This document shows positions 17,707-25,631 of a stretch of DNA of 64,000 bases, piece after piece. Source of the DNA: Treponema sp. UBA6367 (GTDB lineage: Bacteria; Spirochaetota; Spirochaetia; Treponematales; Treponemataceae); contig DJRF01000010.1 of assembly GCA_002437725.1 (NCBI GenBank), positions 230,960-294,959 of the forward strand, read 5' to 3'. The notes under the pieces were generated by a model. That model saw only the letters and a list, made by a program, of their open reading frames with translations, made no database searches and was not told where the DNA came from. Position 1 is the first letter of the stretch. Every line of letters begins with the position of its first letter. Position numbers and translations under genes: made by a program.

Positions 17707-18369
17707 ATGGACTTTGAATTCATTAAAAAAGTTGTTCCAATGTATGTTGAAGCTGCGGGACTTACGTTGCGCTTGGCTACAATTGGAATTCTTTTATCGG
17801 TAGTTGTAGGACTCGTTTGCGCACTTATAAAATATTTTAAGGTGCCTTTTTTGCGTCAAATTGTCAGTGTTTACATTGAATTTTCAAGGAACACACCGCT
17901 TTTGATTCAGCTTTTTTTTCTATATTTTGCCTTTCCTCGAATGGGAATCAAGTTGTCGTCTGTTCAGTGCGCGGTAATAGGACTTACATTTTTGGGCGGA
18001 AGTTATATGGAAGAAACTTTTCGCTCCGCTCTTGAATCTGTTTCAAGAATTCAAATAGAAAGCGCGCAGTGCATAGGACTTACCCGCCGCCAGATAACTC
18101 AATATGTAATTCTTCCTCAGGCCGTTTCTGTTTCAATTCCAGGTTTTTGCGCAAATATAATGTTTCTTATAAAGGAAACTTCTGTTTTCAGCGCAGTTGC
18201 TCTTGCCGATTTAATGTTCGTTGCAAAAGACTTAATCGGACTTTACTACAAAACCGACGAAGCTTTAACGCTTCTTTGCGTTTCTTATCTGATTCTGCTT
18301 TTGCCAGTTTCCATATTGGCAGCCTTTGCCGAAAGGAGGTTGCGATATGCGCAGTTTGGACAGAATTAA
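17707..18369 (+). CDS. Polar amino-acid ABC transporter permease, first subunit
   Basis: Inner-membrane permease of a polar amino-acid uptake transporter (HisM/GltJ family). The 220-residue protein has about five membrane segments, beginning with LTLRLATIGILLSVVVGLVCALI, and the family's N-terminal segment YIEFSRNTPLLIQLFFLYF. The EAA-type coupling loop is ESAQCIGLTRRQITQYVILPQA (~residues 118-140). No ribosome site precedes the ATG; a nearby promoter suggests a leaderless start. It overlaps the next permease by 23 bp, and an ATPase and a cysteine-binding-like protein follow, so the likely cargo is cysteine or cystine. Confidence 0.92.
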   Translation: MDFEFIKKVVPMYVEAAGLTLRLATIGILLSVVVGLVCALIKYFKVPFLRQIVSVYIEFSRNTPLLIQLFFLYFAFPRMGIKLSSVQCAVIGLTFLGGSYMEETFRSALESVSRIQIESAQCIGLTRRQITQYVILPQAVSVSIPGFCANIMFLIKETSVFSAVALADLMFVAKDLIGLYYKTDEALTLLCVSYLILLLPVSILAAFAERRLRYAQFGQN

Positions 18370-19048
18370 TGCCATAAAAGATGCCTTTAGCGTGCTGTCA
18401 ATGGGAACAAATTTTCAAAGGCTTTTGGCGGGTCTTTGGACAACTGTGTGGATTGCGCTTGTGTCCGTCGCTTTTTCCATTGTGCTGGGTTTTCTTTTTG
18501 GAATGGTGATGACCTGCAAAAATAAAGTTGTTCGCGCCTTGTGTAAAATTTATCTCGAAGTCATGAGAATTATGCCGCAGCTGGTTTTGCTCTTTGTAGC
18601 ATATTATGGGCTTACTAGAATGTTTAGCATATCTTTATCTGGAGAAGCGGCTTCTATTCTTGTTTTTACACTTTGGGGAACTGCAGAAATGGGAGATTTA
18701 GTGCGCGGCGCGCTAGAAAGCGTTCCGTCTCACCAGTACGAAAGCGCAAGGGCAATCGGTCTTACAGAGCGTCAGGTTTTTATGTATATTATTATTCCGC
18801 AGACGTTGCGTTCGCTCGTTCCTTTAAGCATGAACCTTATTACTAGAATGATAAAGACAACTTCTCTAGTAGTTTTTGTAGGCGTTATTGAAGTTGTAAA
18901 AATTGGCCAGCAGATTATTGAAGCGAACCGGCTTACAAAGCCGACAGCTTCAATTGCAGTGTATTTTGTAATTTTTATGATGTACTTTTTTGTCTGTTGG
19001 ATTTTAAGTCTTGGTGCAAGACAAATAGAAAAGAGACAAAAACAATAA
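18347..19048 (+). CDS. Polar amino-acid ABC transporter permease, second subunit
   Basis: Second membrane subunit of the same transporter, 233 residues. It shows TTVWIALVSVAFSIVLGFLFG as the first membrane segment, YLEVMRIMPQLVLLFVAYYG (the R-x-x-P-x-L family motif) and the coupling loop YESARAIGLTERQVFMYIIIPQTLRS. The ATG at 18347 has a perfect AGGAGG at 18334-18339; an in-frame upstream start at 18326 is less likely. It overlaps the end of the first permease, indicating translational coupling, and precedes the ATPase gene by 64 bp. Confidence 0.92.
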   Translation: MRSLDRINAIKDAFSVLSMGTNFQRLLAGLWTTVWIALVSVAFSIVLGFLFGMVMTCKNKVVRALCKIYLEVMRIMPQLVLLFVAYYGLTRMFSISLSGEAASILVFTLWGTAEMGDLVRGALESVPSHQYESARAIGLTERQVFMYIIIPQTLRSLVPLSMNLITRMIKTTSLVVFVGVIEVVKIGQQIIEANRLTKPTASIAVYFVIFMMYFFVCWILSLGARQIEKRQKQ

Positions 19049-19112
19049 ATTTTTTTTGCATAATTTTTGAAGTTAAAAAATATTATGCTTTTTAGAATAT
19101 CAGGGGTTGGAT

Positions 19113-19868
19113 ATGCCGTTACTGGAAATAAAAAATATAAAAAAATCATTTGGCGAAAGTCAAATTCTTAAAGGAATAAACTTGAATGTCAATAAGGGCG
19201 AAGTCATAGTCATACTCGGTCCTTCTGGTTGCGGAAAGTCAACATTGCTGCGTTGCATAAACGGACTTGAATCAGTTCAAGAAGGCGAAATTCTTTTGGA
19301 TGGAGAAGTCATTTCCAATAGAAAGAAAGATATGCATCTTGTAAGGCAAAAAATCGGAATGGTCTTTCAAAGCTATGACCTTTTTCCGCACCTTAACGTA
19401 ATGAAAAATATTTTGCTCGGGCCAAAGCACGCCCATAATCTGAATTTAAATATGGATGAAGTTCGAAAGGAAGCAGAAATGTGGCTGAACCGTGTAGGTC
19501 TCTGTGACAAAAAGAATGCTTATCCACGCCAGCTTTCCGGAGGACAGAAGCAACGTGTTGCAATTGTTAGAATGTTATGCCTTCACCCGGAAGTAATGCT
19601 CTTTGATGAGGTTACTGCGGCACTTGACCCGGAAATGGTTCGCGAAGTTCTTGATGTTATGATGGGGCTTGCTAACGACGGAAAAACCATGTTGATTGTT
19701 ACACATCAAATGCAGTTTGCCCGCGCCGTTGCAGATAAAATTGTTTTTATGGACGAAGGCGAAATCGTAGAAACCAGCACTCCGGAGGAATTTTGGACAA
19801 ATCCTAAAACTGAGCGCGCAAAAAAATTCCTGAGCAATTTTGAGTTTAAAAGCCGTCGCCATTCTTAA
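19113..19868 (+). CDS. Polar amino-acid ABC transporter ATPase
   Basis: Cytoplasmic ATPase (GlnQ/HisP family) energising the two permeases. The 251-residue protein has Walker A GPSGCGKST, the Q-loop VFQSYDLFPHLNVMKNI, signature LSGGQKQRVAIVRML, Walker B VMLFDEVTAALDPEMV and switch His in VTHQMQFA. The Walker B segment has the Val-Thr-Ala-Ala form typical of amino-acid transporters that tolerate V for P after DE. ATG 19113 follows AGGGG at 19102-19106, so the upstream TTG at 19107 is not needed. The binding-protein gene follows after 193 bp with its own promoter. Confidence 0.94.
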   Translation: MPLLEIKNIKKSFGESQILKGINLNVNKGEVIVILGPSGCGKSTLLRCINGLESVQEGEILLDGEVISNRKKDMHLVRQKIGMVFQSYDLFPHLNVMKNILLGPKHAHNLNLNMDEVRKEAEMWLNRVGLCDKKNAYPRQLSGGQKQRVAIVRMLCLHPEVMLFDEVTAALDPEMVREVLDVMMGLANDGKTMLIVTHQMQFARAVADKIVFMDEGEIVETSTPEEFWTNPKTERAKKFLSNFEFKSRRHS

Positions 19869-19899
19869 CTGTAAAAATTTAAAAAAATGCTAGATTATA

Positions 19900-19928
19900 T
19901 TGACATAATTTAATAAGGATTGTATATA
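19900..19928 (+). promoter_or_regulatory. Predicted sigma-70 promoter of the CjaA-like binding protein
   Basis: A consensus TTGACA at 19900-19905 and TATATA at 19923-19928 are spaced by exactly 17 bp. The transcript would start near 19935, immediately before the palindrome at 19936-19960, leaving a ~125-base leader that contains a second hairpin and the 16-nt element. Confidence 0.7.
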
Positions 19929-19935
19929 TTTACAT

Positions 19936-19960
19936 ATACCTACTATTTTAGTAGGTTATA
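19936..19960 (+). promoter_or_regulatory. Palindromic operator, site A (candidate Rrf2/IscR-type)
   Basis: CCTACTA-ttt-TAGTAGG at 19939-19955 is a perfect 7-bp inverted repeat inside a longer dyad (ATA...TATA). It lies at the expected transcription start of the binding-protein promoter, a good position for a repressor. A site of the same spacing, 18 of 25 positions identical, lies at the promoter of the Rrf2 regulator gene (55429-55453). The half-site resembles the ATA...ACTA pattern of type 1 IscR boxes, from memory. Confidence 0.6.
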
Positions 19961-19969
19961 AAAAAAACA

Positions 19970-20016
19970 CAAAAGGATTTCACATTTCAAATATTCAGAC
20001 AGTTGTAATCCTTTTG
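19970..20016 (+). promoter_or_regulatory. Leader hairpin before the binding-protein gene
   Basis: CAAAAGGATT (19970-19979) and AATCCTTTTG (20007-20016) are perfectly complementary over 10 bp with a 27-base loop. It lies in the predicted 5' leader. There is no T-tract directly after the right arm, so it is not a simple terminator; mRNA stability or segmental control is possible. It matches no riboswitch I recognise. Confidence 0.45.
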
Positions 20017-20024
20017 ATATATCA

Positions 20025-20040
20025 TAAGTTTGCGTTGCAA
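20025..20040 (+). repeat. 16-nt leader element, copy 1
   Basis: TAAGTTTGCGTTGCAA, identical to copies at 43683-43698 (plus strand) and 32615-32630 (minus strand). It contains the dyad TTGC-gtt-GCAA, extended here to AAGtTTGCgttGCAAgCTT. It lies 21 bp before the ATG of the binding-protein gene and just before its ribosome site (CAGGAG). Confidence 0.65.
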
Positions 20041-20061
20041 GCTTTATCACAGGAGTAAATT

Positions 20062-20886
20062 ATGAAAAAAACTTTTTTAAAAGTTACAGCAGTTGCTGCC
20101 TTGTTGTTTTCGTTTTCTGCGCTTTCTGCAAAGCCAAAATTCAGAACTGTAGAACAGATTAAAAAAAGCAAGACTATTAAAGTCGCAGTTTTTAGCGATA
20201 AAAAGCCGTTTGGATATGTTGATGAATACGGAAAATATCAGGGCTATGATGTTTATTTTGCAGAGCGGATTGCAAAAGATTTAGGTGTAAAAATAAAATA
20301 TGTGCCAGTTGAAGCTGCTGCTCGAGTAGAAGTTTTAGAGACAGGAAAGGTTGACATTACGCTTGCAAACTTCACAGTGACTCCTGCACGGGCAGAAAAA
20401 GTTGATTTTGCGCTTCCTTACATGAAGTGCGCGCTTGGTGTCGTTTCAAATGAAAAAAATCTTATTACAGATGTAGAGCAGCTTAAGGGCAAGACTTTAA
20501 TTGTTTCAAAAGGAACTACAGCCGAGACTTATTTTACAAACAACTATCCAGAAGTAAAGCTTTTAAAGTTCGACCAGTATTCAGAAGCATACAACGCGTT
20601 GCTTGATGGCAGAGGAGTTGCTCTTTCAACAGATAATACAGAAGTTCTTGCCTGGGCAATTGAAAATCCAGGGTTTGCAGTAGGAATTGAATCTCTTGGC
20701 GAGCTCGACACCATTGCTCCTGCAGTTACAAAAGGGAATGCTTCTTTATTAAACTGGCTGAACGATGAAATCAAGAATCTTGGAAAAGAAAACTTCTTTC
20801 ATGCTGACTACGAGGCTACTCTTAGAAGCGTTTACGGTCCTGCGTCAAATGCTGATGCCCTTGTTGTAGAAGGCGGACAGCTTTAA
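20062..20886 (+). CDS. CjaA-like cysteine-binding periplasmic protein
   Basis: Solute-binding protein (family 3) of the ABC transporter upstream. The 274-residue product has a signal peptide (MKKTFLKVTAVAALLFSFSALSA). It then follows Campylobacter CjaA, a cysteine-binding protein, very closely as I remember it: VFSDKKPFGYVDEYGKYQGYD, VEAAARVEVLETGKVDITLANFT, PYMKCALGV, KGTTAETYFTNNYPEVK, LDTIAPAVTKGN and the C-terminal ALVVEGGQL. No lipobox is visible, so it is probably a free periplasmic protein. It is transcribed from its own promoter carrying a palindrome shared with the Rrf2 regulator gene, which suggests sulfur or Fe-S control. Cysteine or cystine as ligand is inference from similarity. 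Confidence 0.9.
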   Translation: MKKTFLKVTAVAALLFSFSALSAKPKFRTVEQIKKSKTIKVAVFSDKKPFGYVDEYGKYQGYDVYFAERIAKDLGVKIKYVPVEAAARVEVLETGKVDITLANFTVTPARAEKVDFALPYMKCALGVVSNEKNLITDVEQLKGKTLIVSKGTTAETYFTNNYPEVKLLKFDQYSEAYNALLDGRGVALSTDNTEVLAWAIENPGFAVGIESLGELDTIAPAVTKGNASLLNWLNDEIKNLGKENFFHADYEATLRSVYGPASNADALVVEGGQL

Positions 20887-20942
20887 GAAAAATAGAAACG
20901 CTTTCAGACCTTTTGTTCATTTTTTTAGTCGCTTTCGACCTG

Positions 20943-21005
20943 AAAAACTATGCAGTCAAAAACTTGTTCATTAAATGGGTTTTCGAGATTGCATAGTTTT
21001 TTTTT
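20943..21005 (+). terminator. Intrinsic terminator after the binding-protein gene
   Basis: Arms AAAAACTATGCA (20943-20954) and TGCATAGTTTTT (20990-21001) pair over 12 bp and the right arm runs into a T-tract to 21005. The loop is long (35 bases). It separates the transporter region from the starch locus. Confidence 0.75.
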
Positions 21006-21050
21006 GTTTACCCTGATGCTTATGATAAAAGTAAAAATCTAACAGTCGCA

Positions 21051-21071
21051 ATTTAAGTATTCTACTTAAAT
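21051..21071. promoter_or_regulatory. Candidate operator of the starch locus
   Basis: ATTTAAGTA-ttc-TACTTAAAT is a perfect 9-bp inverted repeat with a 3-bp centre, about 105 bp before the first gene of the pullulanase unit. Its size and position suit a dimeric repressor or activator. The rest of the 21006-21175 gap is AT-rich, with a possible -10 (TATAAA near 21115) but no convincing -35. Confidence 0.45.
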
Positions 21072-21175
21072 ATTTTACTTTCTTTTTTTTTAAGATATGT
21101 TATCATTATCTGATTATAAAATTGAGAAGCGAGGGTTTAAGATTAGAACAATTTTCAAATTTCTTTGGAGGAAAC

Positions 21176-21946
21176 ATGAAAAAGAATGTCTTGAAATGGC
21201 TTTTGCCATTGTTCTGTGTTGTTGCAGTTAGCATTTTTGGCTGCAAAACTGACTCAGATGATGAAGGGGGGGGGAAGGAAACTGTAGATTACAATGCTGC
21301 AGGTTCTTCTGAATTGCCAAAAACTACGGCAAAAACTGTTATAAAAAATAAAGTTGTAAACTTAAACGGTTCAACTGATGTTTACTATGAAGAATATACT
21401 TTTACTTCCGAAACAAAAGGAACTTATTCTCTTTATAAAGGTACAGAAAAACAATCCAAAATAACTATAAAGGAAACAGAATATTCTGTTCCAACAGATT
21501 TTACCTATGATTCTAAGACAGGAAAAGTTACTATAAAACTTGGCGAAACTCCATTGTATTATTACATTTCAACTGCTAAAAAAGGCGATAAAAACATTCC
21601 TGTAGTTATAAGTGATATGCTTAGCCTTGTGGATTCAAATGCCGATAAAACTTCTTTGTTTAATAATTGGAAATCCGAAAAATACAATGCTTCCTTTAAG
21701 TTTAATAAAAATGGAATGGTTTCTTTTTCTCTAAACGGAAAAGACGCTTATTCAGAATATTCAAATGATAATGGCTGGCTTCTTGTTGGCGAGCTTCCTT
21801 TTTACTGGTCAAAACTTGGTTCAGAAAATGTTCTGTACTATATGATTTTTGAAACAGAGCAGACAGTTTCTGAGCGGGCCGCATTAAGTTCTAATACAGA
21901 AAGTGAACTTAATTTTACTTCTAACAATTTCTTGTTTGCACTTTAA
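21176..21946 (+). CDS. Small lipoprotein with an internal poly-G tract
   Basis: Function unknown. The 256-residue product begins with a lipoprotein signal (KNVLKWLLPLFCVVAVSIFGC, lipidated Cys23) followed by an acidic linker (KTDSDDEGGGKE). Codons 31-33 are GGG GGG GGG within a run of nine G. The rest is beta-rich, with repeated Lys/Thr/Tyr strands, and matches nothing I know by name. ATG 21176 has GGAGG at 21167-21171; a longer frame from 21122 is unlikely. It stands 15 bp before the pullulanase lipoprotein gene and is probably co-transcribed, so a surface role in starch binding or capture is plausible. The G-run could cause phase variation. Confidence 0.78.
   Translation: MKKNVLKWLLPLFCVVAVSIFGCKTDSDDEGGGKETVDYNAAGSSELPKTTAKTVIKNKVVNLNGSTDVYYEEYTFTSETKGTYSLYKGTEKQSKITIKETEYSVPTDFTYDSKTGKVTIKLGETPLYYYISTAKKGDKNIPVVISDMLSLVDSNADKTSLFNNWKSEKYNASFKFNKNGMVSFSLNGKDAYSEYSNDNGWLLVGELPFYWSKLGSENVLYYMIFETEQTVSERAALSSNTESELNFTSNNFLFAL
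21266..21274 (+). repeat. Poly-G tract of nine bases in a lipoprotein gene
   Basis: Nine consecutive G directly after the lipidation signal in an otherwise AT-rich gene. Changes of one or two bases would shift the frame soon after residue 30 and switch the lipoprotein off. Poly-G tracts act as phase-variation switches in Treponema pallidum. Confidence 0.7.
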
Positions 21947-21961
21947 TTTTGGAGGAATAAG

Positions 21962-24832
21962 ATGAAAAAAAATAAAATGCTTTCTAAAATTATTGCAGTT
22001 TTTTTAGGACTTTCACTTTTTGCAGGACTTTCTTCTTGTTCTAATGGCTTTGGTGGAAATCTGCTTAGCGAAGATAGTTCTAGGGCGGCAGTAACATTAA
22101 ATCCATCTGTAGAATTAAAAATTTGTGTTTTAGGAATTCCTTCTACAAATACAAAACCTGGTGTTTGGGCTTGGGCAAAGGCTGGCTCTGATACAAACTA
22201 TACTTCAGCTACTTGGCCAGGCGACCTTGCAATGGAAAAAGGCGTAGAAAGTGGCTATGACTGCTATACTTATACTTTAAAAGTAGACCCTAACTACGAT
22301 TTAGGAATTTTATTTAACAATCTAAATGGCGGCTCCCCACAAACAGGTGATATTGTAATTCCTAAAGCAAAATTTCAAGCTGCAGCCAGTTTTTACTTTA
22401 ACTGGAACAGCATGGCATATTACGAAAAAATCGACGACTGTATAGGAGTTTTTAGCGCTTCTATAACTTCTATCGATAAATCTGCGAAAACAGCAAAACT
22501 TAAGCTTGTAACAAGCCTTATAAAATCTATTGCAAAAGATGAACTTACAGTAAAAGATTCTAACGGCAAAGAGCTTTCGTTAAAAATTTCAGGTGAAAGC
22601 ATAAGCATTTCTAATGATTCTGCCACATTTGAAATTGCAGACAATTCTTTTTCTGGAGCAAGCGTTCTAAACTTTCCATATACAGTAACCTACAAAACAA
22701 AAGAACTCCGTGCAGGAATCGATATGAAGCTTATTGACGACCTTTACGGCAATACTGCGAAGTCTGTAGAAGGTTTAGGTCTTGCTCTTAACGGAACTGC
22801 TGCGACATTTAAAACTTGGGCGCCTACTGCAAAATCTGTAAAAGTATTGCTCTATAAAGATTCTGCTGCCGCTTATGATTCAAGCAAAACAAAAGGCTTT
22901 GACGCACCGGGAGATACAACTAAAGAATGGGGAACAGCTCCAGCAAAAGATGACGTATTTGAAATGACTATGGATTCAACTACAGGCGTATGGACTGTAG
23001 AAAATGTAGATGTATCTGACTACAAATATTATAAGTATCAAATTGCTGTAGAAGATAAAACTTATTACGTTTCTGACATCTGGCACACTGTGGCAGGCCC
23101 GGATTCTGTTGCAAGCCAAATAGTTTCTATTGATGACGCTTCTGCAAAGCCAGCTGGCTGGGAATCAGTTTATACAAATCCATTTGATAGCACATCTTAC
23201 AATGACGCTGTGATTTATGAAATGCACATTCGCGACTGGAGCCGCGCATATTCAAAAGATTCTACAGGAAAGTTCAAAGATATAACAAGTGCGCTTGGCG
23301 CAAATGGCTCTGGCGAATTTGCAAAGCATCTTAAAGATTTGGGAATTACCCACGTTCAGATTCTTCCAATGTTCGATTATGCCCAGATTAACAACGATAA
23401 AAATTACAACTGGGGTTACAATCCTTATCACTACAATGTTCCAGAAGGACGCTATGTAACAGATGGTTACACAGACGGAACTCAAGCCGTTCTGGAAGCT
23501 CGCGAGATGATAAAAGCGTTCCACGATGCGGGAATTGCTGTTATTATGGACGTCGTATATAATCACACAAATGGAACTTTAACAGGTTCTCTTTACGATT
23601 CAACGGTTCCAGGTTATTTCTATCGCCAAAAAGCAGATGGTTCTTATTCAAACGGTTCTGGTGTTGGTAGTGAAACTGCGAGCGACCGTGCAATGGTTCA
23701 AAAGTATATGATTGACTCTTTAAAGCACTGGGTGAACGACTACCATATTAATGGATTCCGCTTTGACCTTATGGCCATTCATGACAAAGATACTATGAAG
23801 GCGATTTATGACGAGCTTTATAAAATTGATCCTAGTATTTTGGTTTATGGCGAGCCGTGGGCAGGAAGCACTATAGCTCTTGAAAGCTCAAAGTCTGCAA
23901 CATCGGCAGGACTAGGAACTAGCGGTAACGGCTACGGAGCGTTCGACGACGACTTTAGAGATGCTTTAAAAGGAACAGATGGTTTTGGAGGATTGCATCA
24001 CGGACAGCTTGTTGGAAACTTTAGCACTGCGACGGATGGGTATGTTGTATCTGGTTTAAAAGGTGAAAAAATAGCCAAAAACAGCAGAAATGCGACTGGC
24101 AAAACAGGTCTTGCACTCCATTATGTTGAATGTCACGACAACTATACTTTGTTTGACAAGCTTGTTTATTCAATGGATTCTTCTATATCAGGAGACGGCG
24201 ACTGGGCTGTAAAGTTTGAAAATCTTTATAATTCTGTTATGCAAGATGAAGATAAAGTCAATCTTATCAAAAAAGAAAACAAGCTTGCTGCGGCTTATGT
24301 TTTCCTTAGCCAAGGAACTCCATTCATCAATGGCGGCCAAGAGTTTATGAGAACAAAGAAAGGCAGCCCGGACAGTTATTCTGCAGATAAAAAAGGCGGA
24401 ATTACTTGGACAAACACTGCTGGAAAATACAATATTGATGATGTAAACACAATTGACCTTTCATTAAAAGAAAAGTACAGCGATGTTTACAACACTTACA
24501 AAGGTTTGATTCATTTGCGAAAAGATTTTGATGCATTTAGAAAACCATCTAGTGCAACAGCAAGAACATTAAAAACCGGTGTAACTCTTTACGAAGCAAA
24601 TGGTTCTAACGGAAACTTTGTAGTTGTATTCAATGCAACTAACAGTGATGAAAGTTTTGACAAAATTGAGGGAAACCTTGTAACTGTTGATACAAAAGTA
24701 ACTCTTACAGGCTCTTATTTTGGTCTTATTCTTGATGACGTAGACGTAGACGTAGAACCTTATGTAATTTCTTCTCAGAAAGCGCAATTTTCTTCCGTTC
24801 CAGCAAAATCTTTCATAATTATTAAAAAGTAG
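21962..24832 (+). CDS. Secreted type I pullulanase lipoprotein (GH13)
   Basis: Hydrolyses alpha-1,6 branches of starch, pullulan or glycogen at the cell surface. The 956-residue protein has a lipoprotein signal (LSLFAGLSSC, Cys26). A starch-binding module of the CBM26 type (VWAWAKAGSDTNYTSATWPG... ILFNNLNGG) covers ~residues 45-160, and an N-terminal pullulanase/CBM48 region ~250-400. The GH13 catalytic domain carries the pullulanase signature YNWGYNPYHYNVPEG, the nucleophile Asp~602 in GFRFD, acid/base Glu~631 in YGEPWAG, and Asp~726 in ECHDNY. It is preceded by the poly-G lipoprotein and followed by a strong terminator. The symbol pulA would be reasonable but is not certain. Confidence 0.94.
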   Translation: MKKNKMLSKIIAVFLGLSLFAGLSSCSNGFGGNLLSEDSSRAAVTLNPSVELKICVLGIPSTNTKPGVWAWAKAGSDTNYTSATWPGDLAMEKGVESGYDCYTYTLKVDPNYDLGILFNNLNGGSPQTGDIVIPKAKFQAAASFYFNWNSMAYYEKIDDCIGVFSASITSIDKSAKTAKLKLVTSLIKSIAKDELTVKDSNGKELSLKISGESISISNDSATFEIADNSFSGASVLNFPYTVTYKTKELRAGIDMKLIDDLYGNTAKSVEGLGLALNGTAATFKTWAPTAKSVKVLLYKDSAAAYDSSKTKGFDAPGDTTKEWGTAPAKDDVFEMTMDSTTGVWTVENVDVSDYKYYKYQIAVEDKTYYVSDIWHTVAGPDSVASQIVSIDDASAKPAGWESVYTNPFDSTSYNDAVIYEMHIRDWSRAYSKDSTGKFKDITSALGANGSGEFAKHLKDLGITHVQILPMFDYAQINNDKNYNWGYNPYHYNVPEGRYVTDGYTDGTQAVLEAREMIKAFHDAGIAVIMDVVYNHTNGTLTGSLYDSTVPGYFYRQKADGSYSNGSGVGSETASDRAMVQKYMIDSLKHWVNDYHINGFRFDLMAIHDKDTMKAIYDELYKIDPSILVYGEPWAGSTIALESSKSATSAGLGTSGNGYGAFDDDFRDALKGTDGFGGLHHGQLVGNFSTATDGYVVSGLKGEKIAKNSRNATGKTGLALHYVECHDNYTLFDKLVYSMDSSISGDGDWAVKFENLYNSVMQDEDKVNLIKKENKLAAAYVFLSQGTPFINGGQEFMRTKKGSPDSYSADKKGGITWTNTAGKYNIDDVNTIDLSLKEKYSDVYNTYKGLIHLRKDFDAFRKPSSATARTLKTGVTLYEANGSNGNFVVVFNATNSDESFDKIEGNLVTVDTKVTLTGSYFGLILDDVDVDVEPYVISSQKAQFSSVPAKSFIIIKK

Positions 24833-24858
24833 TTTCTAAAAGTAAAAATAATTTTATA

Positions 24859-24907
24859 AAAAGGCTGAATGTCGAGTTTGAATCTCTTCGTTCAGCCTTT
24901 TGTTTTT
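24859..24907 (+). terminator. Intrinsic terminator after the pullulanase gene
   Basis: AAAAGGCTGAA (24859-24869) pairs perfectly with TTCAGCCTTTT (24891-24901), followed by GTTTTT. The loop is 21 bases. This ends the starch unit. The remainder of the gap to 25016 is AT-rich with no further structure that I can see. Confidence 0.85.
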
Positions 24908-25016
24908 GATGAGCAGTAAGATATATGCATCTGTTTAAATAATTCATTAAATAATTCAGTATTTGCAAATGATAATATTTTGTATTATAATTTTAATGGT
25001 ATTTTACGAGGAATGT

Positions 25017-25631
25017 ATGATTAAAGAATTTTTACCTTATGAAACAGTTAGAAACGATGCTTTGAAAATAGCATATAAAATGTACAATGAAGATTCATTT
25101 ACTCCAGACGTTATCTACTGCTCTTTGCGCGGCGGCGCGTATATGGCAAACGTTATAAGCGAGTATTATAAAATTGTCAGAAAAGACCATCATCCTGTTT
25201 TGTATGCAGCAGTTGTTGCCCGCTCATATTCAGATGTACGCCAGGCAACTCCTAGAGTTTATGTTGACGGCTGGACTTATCCGCCTGCGAACCTTAGGCC
25301 TGGAGACAAAATTCTTTTGGTGGATGACATTTTTGACACAGGACACACCATTAATGCTCTTGTAAATATCTTGTTGGATTATGGCGTTCCTAGGGAAAAT
25401 ATAAAAGTTGTTGTACACGACTACAAAGAATTTACTTACAGAGAAAAATTGCCAATCTTGCCAGATTACTGGTGCAGGAAGTTCGTTATCTCAAAACCAG
25501 AAGAAGACCGTTGGATTCATTATATGAGCCATGAGCTTGTCGGGCTTTCTAAAAAAGAACTTGAAGAAAACTATTTTAACAAGGATCCTGAATTAAGAAA
25601 AATTCTTGAACCTATACTTGGAAATAAATAA
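25017..25631 (+). CDS. Purine-type phosphoribosyltransferase
   Basis: Transfers phosphoribose from PRPP to a purine base, probably hypoxanthine, guanine or xanthine. The 204-residue protein has a type I PRTase core: YCSLRGGAYMANVISEYY (pyrophosphate loop region), PGDKILLVDDIFDTGHTINAL (PRPP-binding motif with the two acidic residues) and a C-terminal WIHYMSHE hood segment. It resembles the xanthine/hypoxanthine PRTases of archaea and clostridia more than E. coli Hpt. The frame runs back to 24963, but ATG 25017 with GAGGA at 25008-25012 fits best. Its TAA overlaps the next ATG (TAATG), so it is translated with the following secreted protein. Confidence 0.88.
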   Translation: MIKEFLPYETVRNDALKIAYKMYNEDSFTPDVIYCSLRGGAYMANVISEYYKIVRKDHHPVLYAAVVARSYSDVRQATPRVYVDGWTYPPANLRPGDKILLVDDIFDTGHTINALVNILLDYGVPRENIKVVVHDYKEFTYREKLPILPDYWCRKFVISKPEEDRWIHYMSHELVGLSKKELEENYFNKDPELRKILEPILGNK

